From the NCBI GenBank assembly GCA_002794775.1, contig NBAY01000009.1, positions 62,001-126,000 of the forward strand: a stretch of DNA of 64,000 bases, written 5' to 3'. Below are positions 1 through 13,160 of the stretch, in pieces; the stretch's first letter is position 1, and each line of letters begins with the position of its first letter. Below the pieces are notes generated by a model. It was not told the DNA's origin. It worked only from the letters and a program-made list of their open reading frames with translations, and did no database searches. This stretch comes from Porodaedalea pini. Taxonomy: Eukaryota; Basidiomycota; Agaricomycetes; Hymenochaetales; Hymenochaetaceae. A program made the translations under genes and the position numbers.

Positions 1-137
1 CGACACCGTTTGCGCCTGGACCTGGAGAGCCGAAGTCATGGCTCTGCTCGCGATTGAACAGCGCTTCAGCCGGGAACGGCAGTCCGCGCATGTTGCAGCA
101 GGCCGGAGAGTCACTTGTGTTCTCAGCGGTGCGGAAA
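1..137 (-). CDS. possible coding fragment running off the left edge
   Basis: Read on the minus strand, one frame stays open from about position 137 to the window edge and has a protein-like composition, with an ACCNMRG-like Cys pair followed by a Gly/Pro-rich stretch. I do not recognise the family. It would be an internal or C-terminal exon of a gene lying mainly to the left of the window. No start codon or intron boundary can be fixed. It could equally be chance. Confidence 0.25.
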
Positions 138-1810
138 GACGTGAATAATGTTGGTAAATAGGACGTCGAGGACGTCGAGCAGTAGGCGTCGGCTGTCGTG
201 CGACCAGATAACCTCATTTGGGATTGTTTTGATCAACACAATTTCCCGAAGTGACGTCTCTTTCAAGCTCCTCCATATTCTACTAGTACTGGCTCCTCTG
301 CTCTTCATACTATCTGGGACTCAGTATCAAGGACCCATCATGACCTTGTGTGAACTGGAAACAGTCGGGAAGAACTACCACCCTAGGCGATCACCTTTCT
401 TTGTCAGAGTCACCATTTCAACTTTGCTCTGCCCGGGTCGTCGGAGTTGATATAATGACGGACTCGCTGGTCCTGCTCGTTACGGCACCTTGTCTCCAAA
501 CACTGCGCCAGTACTTTCGACTTGGTTAGAAGTTCAACTCCTGAATATACTATTGCGACAAGACTGCGTTTTCGGACAGGATTGCCACTTGACTAATGCC
601 TCCCAAGCACGTCGTCGACCTTTATGGAGCATTCCCCTATTCACCTCCATTTACGGTCTACAGATATGATTACTATTCAGTCCCATCAAATAGAAGATCA
701 TCCCAATGATTAAGAAGCCTCAACCTATTTCAACGTCAGAGAATGTTACCTAGGTGAGCGAAGCCAAGCTTAGCTCTGTCCGTGCTCCATAACGCATTAG
801 TACATTCTCAGATGCTGAGCTGAGCTACTCAGCTAGAGCAGCTCCTCGGCTCGCATCTTTCGCGGATGTGATAGGGGTGCCGAGTTTCTGCCGTACGTTG
901 GGGTAGATGGGTGTGAACGAGTAAAAGGTACGTTTGGCCTCATCACCTGAGCTGTTTAAGCTGATTCTTCGCTGTAAGCTGAATCCGGGTGCTCGTCGTG
1001 GCGTGAACTTGCTGACGCGCTCTCTTAACCTGCCTGCTGGCACGAACACCAGAGCCCGTCGAAACTCGTCATCGGCCGACCCCAAGCCTCAAGTCATCCG
1101 TTCAGTGCTTGCAAGAAGCCGCTTGCAATTCAAAATGCTGTAAGCTGGTCTCACGGCGGTGCTGTAATGCTGCAGCATAGGCCGGACCGAACACGGACAC
1201 CCCCAAAGTCAGACTGAGCGTTAGGTTAGGCTTGCGAGAGTCGGCAACGCGAACCTATCTTTTGAGTCGATGCGTAGCTGTCGGCCAGCAGAATTCGATC
1301 TCAGAGAGAAATCAAGGGGTTCGTGGCGAAGCAAGTCGGACGCTTTGGAACGCGATGTCCGGATGTGTGTGAGATGCAGCAAGCTGACAGACAGTAATTA
1401 CGGATGACCCGACTGGCGACCGCGCAAGCCGGCATAAATGAAGTCTTTTTTCCCGTAAACTATTGTTCTTTAGGTTTACTTCCGTTATAAGGAAACTCAA
1501 ATCCGGTGGCTACTAGGTGGTGGCTTGTGATGATTCGCACGTGCCACAAGTCCCGTTGTCTCTGTTTCTGCAATAAATATTAAAAAAATCCCTCTGTTGA
1601 GAATGAGCACTAGTGTTTGTTTTCAGTAAGGAGAGTGCAATAAAACATGAGAAATGGGGACGAAAAAGAAAAATTGCGGCGAAGTTTGAGGATGTTGTTA
1701 CTTTGTTTGTCTTGAAGTTGCTGAAATCATCGTGGATCGTGGGGACCCCTCTTAACCTCTTCACTCAGCTCTTCCTCCTGCCCATCACCTCCTCTACGAC
1801 GGTAGCGACG
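138..1810. other. intergenic, no gene recognised
   Basis: Only short unrelated open frames are present on both strands, none with a recognisable motif. The last 200 bases lie upstream of the kinase start and probably contain its promoter and 5' leader; the kinase frame is open back to 1613, but the ATG at 1811 is the first one in that frame. Confidence 0.5.
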
Positions 1811-3901
1811 ATGCAGACAGCCATCCAGCAGCTGGCGCCGTCGCACTATGCTCCACAGCTCACTCACAGATCACAGTATCTTCCTCACAAGGCCATCAAC
1901 GGCACGGTGACGCGGACGGCGACGACCAACGGCCTCCCGCTCCCTTTGCCCACCCCGACCGTCGCCAGGAAGCGAAAGCGACCTCAACATTACTCCGTTT
2001 CCTACAGCGAGGTCCAGGAGGTCGACAACGATGGCAGGCTACGCGAGGTCATCGTCATTGAAGACACCCCGCCGCCGCCGGCAACGATCTCACCGGCGTA
2101 TAGCGCCTCGACAAGCACGGGTGCGTACTCCGTATCGATGCAGCCACCGCTATATGGCGCTCCAGTCCGCACAAGAGCGCGTGCCGCAGAGGAGGCGCAG
2201 ACACTGAGCACGAGCACCTCTTCAAGTTCCGGTATTACGGTGCCAGCTCTCAAGAAGCGCAGGCGCGAACCGGAGCTCAGCAAAGTCGTGCAGGCCAAGA
2301 AGGCACTTTCAAATGCAAAGTATGCGCAGACCCTTGCAACGAACGGGAAGGTTTGGGCTGCTGGAAGCACTGCGACTACTGTAGACAATGTACGTGGCTC
2401 TGTTTCGATTCATAAGCGATAAGGCTTTGTTGACCGCTGACTGCTTGCATTGCAGCCTCAGGCGACGAAGGTGCACCCTTCCTGCGATGACAAAGAGGGG
2501 CATTACATTGTTATGCCCGATGACATGATCTATAGGAGATGTATGTCTCTGTACATTGCTGACTCTCGATGTTATCGTCTAACCTTCCTCTTTCAGACCG
2601 CACCGTTCGGCTTCTAGGGCAAGGAACCTTTGGGAAAGTTGTCGAGGCTATCGACACGACGAACCAGAAGAGAGTTGCAATCAAGATTATTCGTGCAGTT
2701 CCCAAATATCGCGACGCCAGCAAAATTGAAGTGCGCGTACTGCAGAAACTCAAGGAGCGCGATCCGTTCAATAAGAAGTATGTCGTGCGCTTACGTCTCC
2801 ATTCTTCCATCTTGCTCACACTTTGCTAGCAAATGCATACACCTCTTGCATTGGTTTGATCATCGCAATCACATCTGTCTTGTCTCTGAGCTGCTCGGGA
2901 TGTGTATATACGATTTTCTCAAGGCAAACAACTTCCAGCCATTTCCGCGACGACATATACAAGAGTTCGCTCGCCAATTATTGTGCAGCGTAGCTTGTAA
3001 GTCTACTTGCTTCTGTCAGCTGTTACTTCCGCTTATACTGTTTCCTCTGCAGTTTTGCATGATCTCCACCTCGTACACACGGATCTGAAGCCGGAAAATA
3101 TCCTCTTGGCCCACAATTCCTTCCGAACTGTGAGCTATCCAAGTTCGAAGGTCAGTGCTACTGTTCATCAAATAAATGAGGGGGCTTTGCGTTGACGATT
3201 CGTTATCATGCTCATCCAGCGTGGTGCTCCTCCACGACAGAAGCGGCTAGTCAACAATACGGATATTCGTCTCATTGATTTTGGCAGCGCCACGTTCGAA
3301 GAAGAGTATCATTCATCGGTGGTTTCGACTCGACACTATCGCGCTCCAGAAATCATACTGGGTAAGCCCAGAAGCCCATGCTTTTCATATCATCCATGAT
3401 TGCTTACCAACATTCCTTGACAGGCTTAGGCTGGTCGTATCCATGCGATGCATTCTCACTAGGATGTATCCTCGTCGAATTCTATACCGGTGTGGCGATT
3501 TTCCAGACGCATGATAACCTCGAGCATTTGGCTATGATGCAGATGGTCATGGGCATGATGCCTGAACGTTTTGCGCGGGCAGGCGCCCGCTGCAAGCCCG
3601 AATACTTTAAGGAGGGAAATAGACTTGGCTGGCCGCCAAAAAAGGTCACGCGCCAGAGCAGGAAGGACGTACGCGCGACACGTAGCTTGCAGGTGAGTAC
3701 ACATGGATAATTTTAATGGACAGACTTCTGACACCATTCATCTCTGCACAGGAGCTTATACCGCCTGTGGACATTATCAATGAGCAGTTCTTGGATCTTG
3801 TCACACGGCTACTAGCATTCGACCCAGCAGAGCGAATCCCTGTCCGCGAAGCTCTGCAACACCGATATTTCAATCTCTCCATCCCGATGGAAGAATATTA
3901 A
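1811..3901 (+). CDS. LAMMER (CLK/Lkh1/Kns1-type) dual-specificity protein kinase
   Basis: Eight exons: 1811-2389, 2456-2540, 2597-2777, 2830-2996, 3053-3150, 3220-3361, 3424-3692, 3752-3901; frame closes to 556 aa. Residues 1-195 are low-complexity with basic patches (RKRKR, KKRRR) that look like nuclear localisation signals. Then come the CLK-type linker DDKEGHYIV, the P-loop [10 protein letters not shown], the catalytic loop HTDLKPEN, the DFG segment LIDFGSA, the activation segment STRHYRAPE and the family-defining helix [11 protein letters not shown]. This family phosphorylates SR-type splicing factors and other nuclear proteins in fungi. All catalytic elements are present, so it should be active. 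The signature helix reads QM where animal and plant LAMMER kinases have ER. The insert around residues 360-375 ([12 protein letters not shown], then RGAPPRQKR) is also typical of CLKs. The gene stands alone; 3' neighbour space is about 2.4 kb. Confidence 0.93.
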
Positions 3902-6279
3902 TAGACTGCTCACCGTCGTTTGTGTTCGCTCTCGCTTCTCTTGCGCTTTCTTCGTCTGTCAATCGTCATTCATTCGTCTCCAACAACCCAACTTTGGCTT
4001 ATACTCTGTCAATGCGCAAGCTCGATGCGTTCCATTTCCTGCTCGACGAACCTGATTATGCGTCGCTTTGTACTATGTCGACCATCAAACTGCAACTACA
4101 CTACACGCATCTTGCACGTCCGCAGCCCACAACCTTTGCATAATTCCCATGCTTATTCCCGCTTCCCGTCCTATCACCCTTTGTGCAACTACCGTATAAT
4201 CACACACGTCCACCAGGACTAGACTCGGAGGCATCTTTGTCATGCGCGAAAGGAGGCAGCAGTCTCGTCTCGCGTTCTCGTCATGTGTAACAGTATCGTA
4301 TTTTTTTGCCATTTTTTATTTGTTATCAATAGGCGCGTATTCCGTGTTGGATCTGCATATGGGTCTCAAACTGTGGGCATTACCACTGGTGTGCTCGTGC
4401 AAGTCGTGCGTTTCTGGAACAGGTGCGATACGAGCTGCGATCGATTGAAGACGAGGGTCGATGTTTCGACTGTGCTTGCAATTCAACTCAAGAGATCGTG
4501 CTGTGTTTATAATACCTCTTAAAACAGAACATGCCGTCAAGGTCTGCGGGAAGCTTGTACGCATTTTACCATTCTGCAAGCGGATATTTGCAGAGAATGC
4601 TGATTCATAGCAGTGTGAATGATAACTGCACTTTGTCTCCGACTCTGACACACGGGGTGTGGGCTATGCCGGAAGGCGGGACGATGATACGGTGAAAAGG
4701 CAAAACGTGCGTGATATATCAGATGAGCCGTGTTATGCCTTTACCCAACGCTGACCGTTTAACAGACGATTCTGGTAGGGTGGACGATAAAATTATGTGG
4801 AATGATTAGAGTCGGTAAGTGCTGAAGCACCTTCTGTATTCGTCCTCACGACTCCTTGCAATAGACTGTACGTCCTAGACATTTCATTCTAGGAAGGCCA
4901 GCGGCAGCGCGGCTGTCGACATTTGATCGCAGGTTTTCATATTCTGGATGCGCCGGTGCCGTAGACCCGAGGCTCTAGCTCCATACGATCAGTCTGCCCT
5001 GCTTCATAGGAATATAGAATCTCCGTTTTGATGCTGCTTCCCGCCTAGAGTGCGACAGGTGGTCGAGCGGAGCTACAGCGCATTGGTCGGTGAGTAATTC
5101 AATCTATAATCAAAGCAGGATAAAGATGGACTCAATCATATTCTTTCGATAGAATAGCTGCGGGCCGTGATGTCCGTTTCGGCATCCGGTTTGGTTCATG
5201 GAGGCCAAGCAGTACGCATCATCAGATGGTGGCACTTTCTGTAGAGTTTCAATGAGTATGTCTATTGGCAAAAGTACGAGCTGCAGTGCGGCTCGGAGCG
5301 AGAGCTATGGGTGACTAACTCTTTCCGAGTATACCGACGGAGGTCGTTGCTTTGTGACTGTCATGGCATATTCCGGATGATGGCTTCGCGTCGATGCATC
5401 CTCGGATACTATTTGTAACAATGTGGCCTTCGGCAAGACTGGACCTGTAAAATCGGCCGAAACCGAATATTAATATCGCTAAGCATTTTCTTCCCTACTA
5501 TAGTACTAAGTCTGTCCTTCACTCGGTTATAACGAGTTTCGTATCAGGCGCACGCACAGTGCTGCATCACAGCAGTAGCTCCAGTGCTGCGAGGAGCGTC
5601 CCATATCACAAGCTTAGAAAGATATACCGGTGAGTCTGTTCTGATTCCTCCATCACATGGAAGGCCAAAAGCTAATAGAGTTTCATTTTCAGGCAAAGAG
5701 CGGCGAATGGATCACCCTGGATTTGCAGATGGAATGGGGACCTGGAGGTTCTATGACGTTCTATGAGAAGGACAGTGCTATAGGTAGCAAGAGTAGAAGG
5801 AAGCAAGACTGGGGTTGCTGTACTAAATAAATAGTCGGGCCGCTTTGGGGTTTGAAGTTGGAAAAGTATGTTCGGATAACAATATTAATATTAATAGGTG
5901 TCCGCCTTTTAGCGTATTCATTTCAAGTTTGCGAGGCGGCAAGGTCTCTGCGCATGAGATTTGGCAGGCAACAAGCTGAAGACTAAGACCAGGAAGAATT
6001 CAAATATTTTTACGCATCTTTTCTTCAACTCACGAACCACCTGAGAGGCAGTCTATTTGAGAAGCGAGATTACTCGGCAGTAGTTTCAAGACATGCACCC
6101 AGTGCCGGTTCTCATCAATTCCCTTTATCCACCAAAACATCAGCGAATGACAGTGAGCAAGGACTATTATACAGCAAATTAAACGACCGGATTGCAAAAG
6201 TAACAATGGCGTCAGGCGATCTACACCAGGCGACAAGGGTAACGAAAAAAACATGCAAGCTCATCTACACGATAGACAT
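3902..6279. other. gene-poor interval with possible gene remnant
   Basis: No intact gene. Around 4880-5825 there are splice-like signals (GTGAGT near 5091, TTTCAG near 5693) and a protein-like stretch ending in GSMTFYEKDS...CCTK just before a stop near 5829, but the frame is broken upstream. This could be the tail of a decayed gene. The remainder, including 3' space of the kinase and of the protease, shows nothing I can name. Confidence 0.35.
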
Positions 6280-8139
6280 CTACGCAAGCGTGGCGAGTTG
6301 GATGGTGTTCTTGTTGACGTTCGTAGAGAAGTAGGCATTCTTAAGGAACACGTCGCCAACGAGCCATTCGGTGGCACCGCCGATTTGGCCAGAGGAGATA
6401 CCAGACACGCAATCGCCCGTCGGGTTGTTCTGATCGACAGGTGCGAAAAGCATGTCGCGCGGGTCGATCGAGAACGACTGGCCACCAAAGGTCAGTGCGA
6501 CTTGCGTACTCGTCGTGCACGGGATTGTGAACCCGCCCTGGCCGTCGGACTGGCTACCCGGGATCGCAGCGTGCACGGCGGCCGCGTCGCTGGACGGAGC
6601 AATGATGAGCGTAGTGCCGGTGTCGAGGATGGCAGTGCGGCCGGTGAGCCCGATGTCCTTGCCGCCAACGGTGACGGCGTCCATATTGCCCTCCCAGAAG
6701 CCCTCCGTGTTCACGTTGTTCAGCGTCGTGAGCGACGCCGCATTGAACTTCGAGCTATCGAGCCCACCAAATGTGACCTCGCCGTCATTCGTCCCATCCG
6801 CGACGCGCCCGAGCTTGAAGGACGTGATAGCGGCGGAGATCGAGCCGGCCTGAGCGAGCGACTCAACAGGCGTGAGCACGCCCTGCTCCGAAAGCGTCGA
6901 CTGCGCGAGACCCATGAGGCCGTCGAACGGTGTAGTGTCGCTTGAGAAGTCTACACTCTCCGAGTTCGCAACACCGAATGTGTGCTTCGCAAGGCTGAGC
7001 CCGGCAAGGTTTACGTTGTCCGTTACGATGTCGCCAGAGACGTCGCCAGAGCCATAGGTGACCGAAAATTGCTTACCCGAGTCGACGAAAGACGAGGATG
7101 AGGAGGTGCCGAGGAAGGTGTGGTTACCGCAACCTCCACCGCCCTCGGAAGTGCAGTTCTCACTTCCGACCCAGAAGTCGGCAGAGCCAGAGTCCATCAG
7201 TATCTTGAAGTCCGCTCCCGGAGTACCGATCTGCACGGTAGCAATGTATCCGACATCATTGGCTCTGAGAGCAAGATCAGTCGGCATCTTCTCAAATCAC
7301 GGATCGATAAAGGATACTTACTCTATGTCGAGACCAAGGGAGTCGCTTGCAGTTGGATTTTCAGCCACAGTCAAGCCACCATTTGCAGCAGCGTTGATAT
7401 CTGCCTGCGAGATTCCACCACTAAGGGGACAGTCAGATCCATACACCACTAGTCTGACACTCCTAAAACGCACCTAGTACTGTCCGAAGACGAAGCGCCT
7501 GCTGCAGTGGCCGTATCTGTGCTTGTTGCAACAGTCGAGTTCGTCACCGCATCTGTGGCAGAGGCAGCAGCAGCGGCCCCAACAGCCCCACCGTCTATTG
7601 CAATAACAAAATTTAGTGTACTTAGCAGGGTTGATAGACGACAAACTTACTCTTGTGACGGTTTCTAGCTAAATCATTCCCACTATCCGACGCAGACAAA
7701 GAGTTGAGCTCCGCATTAGATAAGGGCTTCGTGCCCAGACGATTGAAGCGCTTTTCCTCCCGCTTGCCCGAGAAGGGCTTGCGTCCACCAGCAGGAATGT
7801 ACATGCGCTTGGTGAGGTTTTCACGCAGCTGGAGATCAGAGGGCGGAGCGCGGCCGGACATGCGCGCGAGACGTTTCGTCCCGCGGTTCATGTGCTGCTG
7901 CAAGAGCTATTACACACAAGGCAGCACAAAGGGTGATTAGTGAAAGGCAAAGGTGGCTTGGACAACGTGGTACTCACGACTTGCGGGTGGACGTCGCTCC
8001 GCGCCTGCGAGATGCGCTTGAGCGGGAGGGTTACCATGCCCGCATCGCGCTTGTAGGGACGAGCTTGGACATCGCTCGCTATGGATATGGCGAGGATTAA
8101 GCTTGCCAGAAGCGTGGAAAAGGAGACGACGAGCTGCAT
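6280..8139 (-). CDS. secreted pepsin-like aspartic protease (family A1, polyporopepsin-like)
   Basis: Five exons on the minus strand: 8139-7978, 7906-7651, 7594-7474, 7420-7322, 7264-6280; 540 aa. Residues 1-26 are a signal peptide (hydrophobic LVVSFSTLLASLILAIS). A propeptide rich in basic residues and a Ser/Thr/Ala-rich linker follow, to about residue 195. The mature domain opens with LDIEANDVGYIATVQIGTPG, typical of basidiomycete secreted aspartic proteases. The first active-site triad reads DSGS (usually DTGS), in ILMDSGSADFW; the second is DTGTT. The flap tyrosine lies in VTYGSG, and the C-terminal half has a GDVFLKNAYFSTN segment. It hydrolyses extracellular proteins at acid pH. All introns are 53-71 bases. 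The start was chosen because it gives the signal peptide directly. No GPI-type tail is seen. Confidence 0.93.
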
Positions 8140-11100
8140 TGTTTCCGAGATTCCTTCCTTTATTAAAAATACTAAGCAATCCGAGACGTAGTCCTTGCTG
8201 GCGAAAAGACCCAAGGGAAACTGAAGGAGAAGCGAAGGAAGAGGGCGGCACCCGGCCTAAGAAAGTAAGTAAGTGAGGGAAAGAGAGGAAGGGGAGGTGG
8301 CAGAAAAAGAAGGGTGGACACAAAGGCATCCGGTGCTGCGCATATTTGTACTCCTGGATCCTGACTCGTGGCCGATTGTTACAGCATGTTACCGGGCCAA
8401 TCCACCTTCGTGGACTAGGAAGCTAGCTCATCTGTTCCGATTTGTTGTCTTTCATCTTCGTAGGCCTGTTGTTGCCATCGTTGACAACCGGTCGCCGTCG
8501 GGAGCAACAGACAGAGCAACGCGGGCTGCGAGTACTGCACTTCTTAATCTCTTACTCCCATCATCCTCATCGTGGGAACATTCGCGCTGAGACCTTGCCC
8601 CGTCGACGACGCACGATCCCTCCATGCCTTATCGCAGAACTACCCTCCGTTTTAACCGTGTCCTCGACCGCATCATATCAGCAGTCTTGGATCTTAGATC
8701 TTCGCTGGCGCCACCATTGTGTCGCCCCCTTACCCTTTACCGCATCTCGCCTTGTCGCAGACGCCATAGCCGTCGCCAGGCCAGACCTTCCAAGTCACCC
8801 ACCCTACCTGAGCCTCCTGCCTCGGATAGGGAAACATTCCACTTTATACGCCGTCGCCTGCTCGCTGCAGCGACTCGAGATTCCTCATCGCCCCCATCTC
8901 CTTCGGCCTCTTCGGTCGAAATCATCACACACCTTCGGACCCTCGCGGACGACCCTAATAATCGATTCGAACCGACTTGGGTCGGTTTTCACACTCCTCC
9001 TGACCAACAGCCTGGTCTGCCGTCTGATGTCGGCACCCTTCCACTTAACCCGCGTGCGAAACCATTTATACCCGCACCGGGTTTATCCTACGAATTAGCT
9101 ACGATGTATGGACAGCATCCTCCAGTCCTGTCCCATCTTTCTTCCTTCTATTTTGCCTTCCCTTCCAACATCCATTACCTTTCATATTATGAATATGCCG
9201 CTTCATGCCAGTTTGAATATGAGGACATCATCTCATCATGCCCCATTTCTTATCACCACTTTATCCGTCGGTATATCCCCCGACAGCGCATTCACTTTGC
9301 GTAACTCTTATCACGCCTTGACATGGGCATCACCCTAGCTACGATCTGTTCCTGTTCCTCCTATGCGGTTGGGTTCTGCTTGTAGTAGATAGCGGAAAAT
9401 TATAACGAGTACTGCACGTGGTTCCGAACGCGTTGACCCACGAACTGACTTCGTCGTTACTCTTTCACAACACATTCTCAGCCAGATGAGAGGAGTACAA
9501 TACAACATTCACAGAGACTGTGTACACGTCGTCTGAATTGCCATCTCACATGCGGACTAGTCTGTGACAGTTGCGGCGGCGGCCGTGCCAGCTCAACACC
9601 ATATGTGGCTCATCTTCGGGAGACGGAGACCGTCAAATTTAGACCCATTCTCGGCCTTACTTGGCTTTTCCGTCATGGTCCAATGCAACGTGAAGATTCA
9701 CTGGTATCCGTGATGATGATATGATATCATGATTCAGATGGTTGCAGTGAAGCCTTCATAGACAGGTGAGGCTCAGCTTGTTCCCTTGTATTGTCCGTCC
9801 ATAACAATGCTTTCACCTCAGGTACGCCGAAAGACTTCCCTTCCGTCTCAGTCGATTCGTGGCCACGTCGAGTTGTATCAGTTTCTAAGCTATTGTTAAG
9901 GTGCCTTCTTTCCGTGTATGGCCAAAAGGTACGTTGGAGACGCTCCGCAGTGCTTACAGCAACTGCCGGTACTTTTCTACTTTTAAATTTCGTCCCGCTG
10001 CACCGCTAGTCCCCTCGAGGAGAAAAGCAACCTCGATCTCTCGTCTATCAGTACATTCCCCAAGGCGCTAATAAATATACCCAAGTGCGTGTGTCATCTA
10101 CCTACCCCGTGATAGCGTCTTGTTTAGTTATTGCTATGGCAGATGCCAACGCGAGAACACTCTCCTGTACCGATTTCCCGAATTAGCCAACTCGCAAGTA
10201 CTGCATGCGCGAAAACGCTGGGCTTCGGATGGTGTAAGAAACGGATGCTGTTCAACTCGGTATCATTCAACTGTTTAATCAGGCCGCGTCGCTTCCGCCT
10301 ACGGAACTCACCATATGTGTCACACTCGAGATGTTCCGCCATCCCTTCAGCGTTCATTAACTAATCTGCAACACTTGCCAGAAACAAACCAGTCGCTTCA
10401 TCAGGTTTGGAGAAATGTTATTACTCAGGCATCGTTCTCAATATCGCGCAACCAGGAAAATCAAAATCACGAGGAAACGTTTTCTATGTCGCTAGTCGAG
10501 ATGATCCCTGAAACAACGCGTGCACGAGCACTACAGATCAAAGTTGTCGCATAGGAAGGACTACTCCAAAGGAAACAAATCTGCCGGGACGGCAACTCAG
10601 CTATAAACAAGACGAAAATTGAACAAGACTCACTGTGTCGATAACTGCGGAGTTCGTCTCTCCTCCTATGAAGAGCTCATAAATGCATCATAAGACGCAT
10701 CTTCAGAGTATATACGCGGATAGAATCGGGTTTGTCTCGTCTGGGTGAATTGGCTTTCTTCGGTTCAGTTCGCCAGTCCGTTCTGTTGCTTATATAAGCA
10801 CACTACCTTGGCATTAATATTGTTAGATAGTCATCTTCCTTTCAAGGCATTCTGGGTTTCCTAGCTTTACAGTCATTAGCCAGAAGCTAACTCCGACACT
10901 ACTATCGGCTTGCCATTGTCAACTTCATTGATGTTGAGCTCTCGTACATATCTAACTCCGATGCACAGCATGCATACGCTTCTTTCTTCGGGACATGCAA
11001 CCCAACCGCGACGCAAATGCTTTTGGCCGTCCACTCGGTCCCGTACAAAGCCACACCAATAGAAGAGTCTTCGTATGCCGAGTCCGAGAATTATGTACTT

Positions 11101-11190
11101 TCAAAGTGGGCCTATGCATGTCGATACGGTGGCGACACCCGTCTATCACCGAAATGAACGTAGAAGAATATCGGTATCCGTTTGCATACA
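8140..11190. other. intergenic; two overlapping unassigned open frames at 8442-9304
   Basis: Upstream of the protease lie two overlapping plus-strand frames of about 220 codons (8442-9098 and 8624-9304). Both are pyrimidine-rich (Ser/Pro/Arg/Leu rich products), neither has a known motif, and at most one could be real. I treat them as unproven. From 9340 to 11190 there is no recognisable gene, only short open frames. Confidence 0.4.
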
Positions 11191-11430
11191 TCTGTGCTCT
11201 GAGACGGCTACGAGGTCTTTGAAGAGGATGAAGCAAGTCGCGGTCAGGTTTCTTCGTACACATGACAAAGCGTCGAGCTTTCTTTCCAGCCCTGCTGAAG
11301 ACTACGCGTGGTTGTCGCGTTGCCTGCTGCATTTCCTACTCCGGCAGGCGCTCTCCGTTCTGGCGTTCATAATTTGCGAATTTTGGCGAAGATGATCAAT
11401 ACAAGGCATGCAGCTTCCCGGCAAGTGTCG
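11191..11430 (+). pseudogene. decayed duplicate of the 15.04-15.37 kb block (DPH4 tail plus unknown sequence)
   Basis: Translated in the best frames, this stretch begins with GYEVFEEDEA, matching the C-terminal zinc-finger tail of the DPH4-like pseudogene at 15.06 kb (AYEILQEDEA). It continues with a segment reading LRILAKMINTRHAA against LRTLATMINTRAAI at 15.26 kb. The DNA is visibly similar (for example GATGATCAATACAAG versus AATGATCAATACAAG). It is frameshifted and has stops. It sits just upstream of a pseudogene copy of the membrane protein, as the 15-kb version sits upstream of the intact gene, so this is one duplicated block. Confidence 0.6.
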
Positions 11431-11514
11431 AGAGCGAAGACTCTGAGACCTGTGGAATTTTCCTGTGGAATTTTCCTGCGGATACGCACATCGTAGGCTT
11501 GGTTGGGCAAGCAA

Positions 11515-12075
11515 AGCGCCGGTTGTGGACTTTATCTGGATAGTTGGTATTCTTTCGGGGTTCCAAGGCGGCATTGCCTCTATATCCCTCTCATATGGTG
11601 AGGCCTTAAGTGTGTTGGTCTGCGACGAATAGCTCTGGCACGAGGCGGGGACAAAGCACAGCTCGGGGGTTCCCTCGAAGCAATCTTCATCGGCCTGCAG
11701 ACCACAGTGACTTGCATCACGGACCCTATCCCTCACTTATTTGGTCTAGCAGTGAGTACTGATACCACTGCTGGATTCCAGTAAATGCTGCCTAGGTCAG
11801 TCTGACGAAACTAATCCGTGTCGCTTTGCGTAATACAGATCCTGCACAGCGTCACAGTCGGGACAACTAGTATGACGTTGACCCTTTGTTACGAAACACC
11901 CCCGGTACTTCTCCCGGTTTCGATGACCGGCCATCTGCAGACTGTAGTCGACCTTACCGATGAATGGCACGAGAAAATGTACTGAGGTCACAAACGCGTT
12001 GGATACGCTGGAACCAGCAATAAACGCCTCCTTCCGATCGGATGGAGTCGAAATATAGCTTGAGCTACGTCGATG
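11515..12075 (+). pseudogene. pseudogene copy of the 16.5-18.1 kb multipass membrane protein
   Basis: The reading starts with VGILSGFQGGIASIS against LGILVGFQGGIITTA of the intact paralog. It continues to an in-frame stop (VCDE*LWHEAGTK versus VYDERLWREASTK), then shifts frame and reads IFIGLQTTVTCITDPI and FGLAVSTDTTAGFQ. The intron at the same place is preserved (GTCAGT near 11796, AG near 11839). The last exon then gives HLQTVVDLTDEWHEKMY followed by a stop where the paralog has W. Only the C-terminal third survives. It is clearly dead. Confidence 0.85.
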
Positions 12076-13085
12076 GCTGCTAATGTGATCGCTCCGCGTC
12101 CCTTCTCTTTGCCAGGTTTTCTCCCCACTTGAACCTTGTCCGCCTACCAGGCTGCTCACTAGAATCAAGAAATCTTATCTTTATTTCCAGTTGCTCGCTT
12201 TTCGTGACCGCCAAAGTACTTGTAACCTGTACTTCATGACATACATGTAGCTTTGCAAATGTTTTCCCTTTCCGGCACCCTCGGCACTCATGGTGCTCCA
12301 TTTCGCTCAGGTTTGACGATCTTGTTTAATCATAACGCTCTGAATAGTCGTGTGAATATTGGTACAATGGTAGGACACGAGCAGTGGGGTGCTTAAGTAA
12401 CTAACAAAGAACTGCGTGAACAATGTCCATCAAAGTGGTCGGAATTCGAAGTCAGAGACTCGTTTGCGTAGGTCACTTTCCTTATTGAACCATCGTAAAC
12501 TTTTCGCGTTTCTTTCTACTTTCGTCTCACGCTCGACAGCCTTGGCTAGGCAGTTAGCCCTGAGACTCAGGTTCTCCATCTATTGCGAACTGCAACCCAG
12601 GCCGAGATAAGAGCTGCTTACCACCATGTTCTACTGTCTTCCCATCCGGACAAAAAAAAAACAAGTCCCTGGGCCTCGGCCTCCCATTGATACTGTTGTT
12701 GTCAATGTCAGCGAGTTCTCGGAACATCACGAAAACAAGACAAATATTACATTTGCATACATTTAATTGTAAGAAATGAAATATGTAAATTATATGCAAG
12801 CCTTGTGGGTAATATTGTACGCCATTACACTGGTCGGCGCTTCTTACAAGGCTCGTAATAATTGTCAAAGCTCACAAGACTTATGGAGATTGTAATTCTC
12901 CATGATTCTTGTCAGACATTACCAGAACTACAATCACATGTAATTACTTGGGACACCAAGAAGAAAATAGAAAAAGTAGCTTTTTGGTTTTCTTTTGCTC
13001 CTTTTTTTTATTTTATAATATTTCCTTTCTTAACTGTTTCTCAAATTTCAGGTTTCTTAATTTCTCAAGTTTCATTCTTTTTCTT

Positions 13086-13160
13086 AGTGCTGCAGGTCTT
13101 GAACTCACGACCTCTCTCTTATAATTTGCTTAAGGATTTCAATATACCACTAAACCATTT
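13086..13160 (-). repeat. tRNA-like (SINE-type) segment inside element copy 1
   Basis: On the minus strand the sequence has TGGTTTAGTGG, a full match to the Pol III A-box consensus TRGYNNARNNG. About 50 bases later comes GTTCAAGAC, a full match to the B-box core GWTCRANNC. An A-rich stretch follows. The spacing is that of a tRNA or tRNA-derived SINE head, but a proper cloverleaf cannot be drawn, so it is not called as a tRNA gene. The same segment is present in copy 2. Confidence 0.6.

Noticed and set aside
6253..6945. Plus-strand 230-codon frame
   Set aside because: It is the antisense shadow of the aspartic protease exon, whose minus-strand product is unmistakable.
8442..9304. Two overlapping long open frames upstream of the aspartic protease
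   Set aside because: No motif, pyrimidine-driven composition, mutually exclusive frames; kept only as an unassigned interval.
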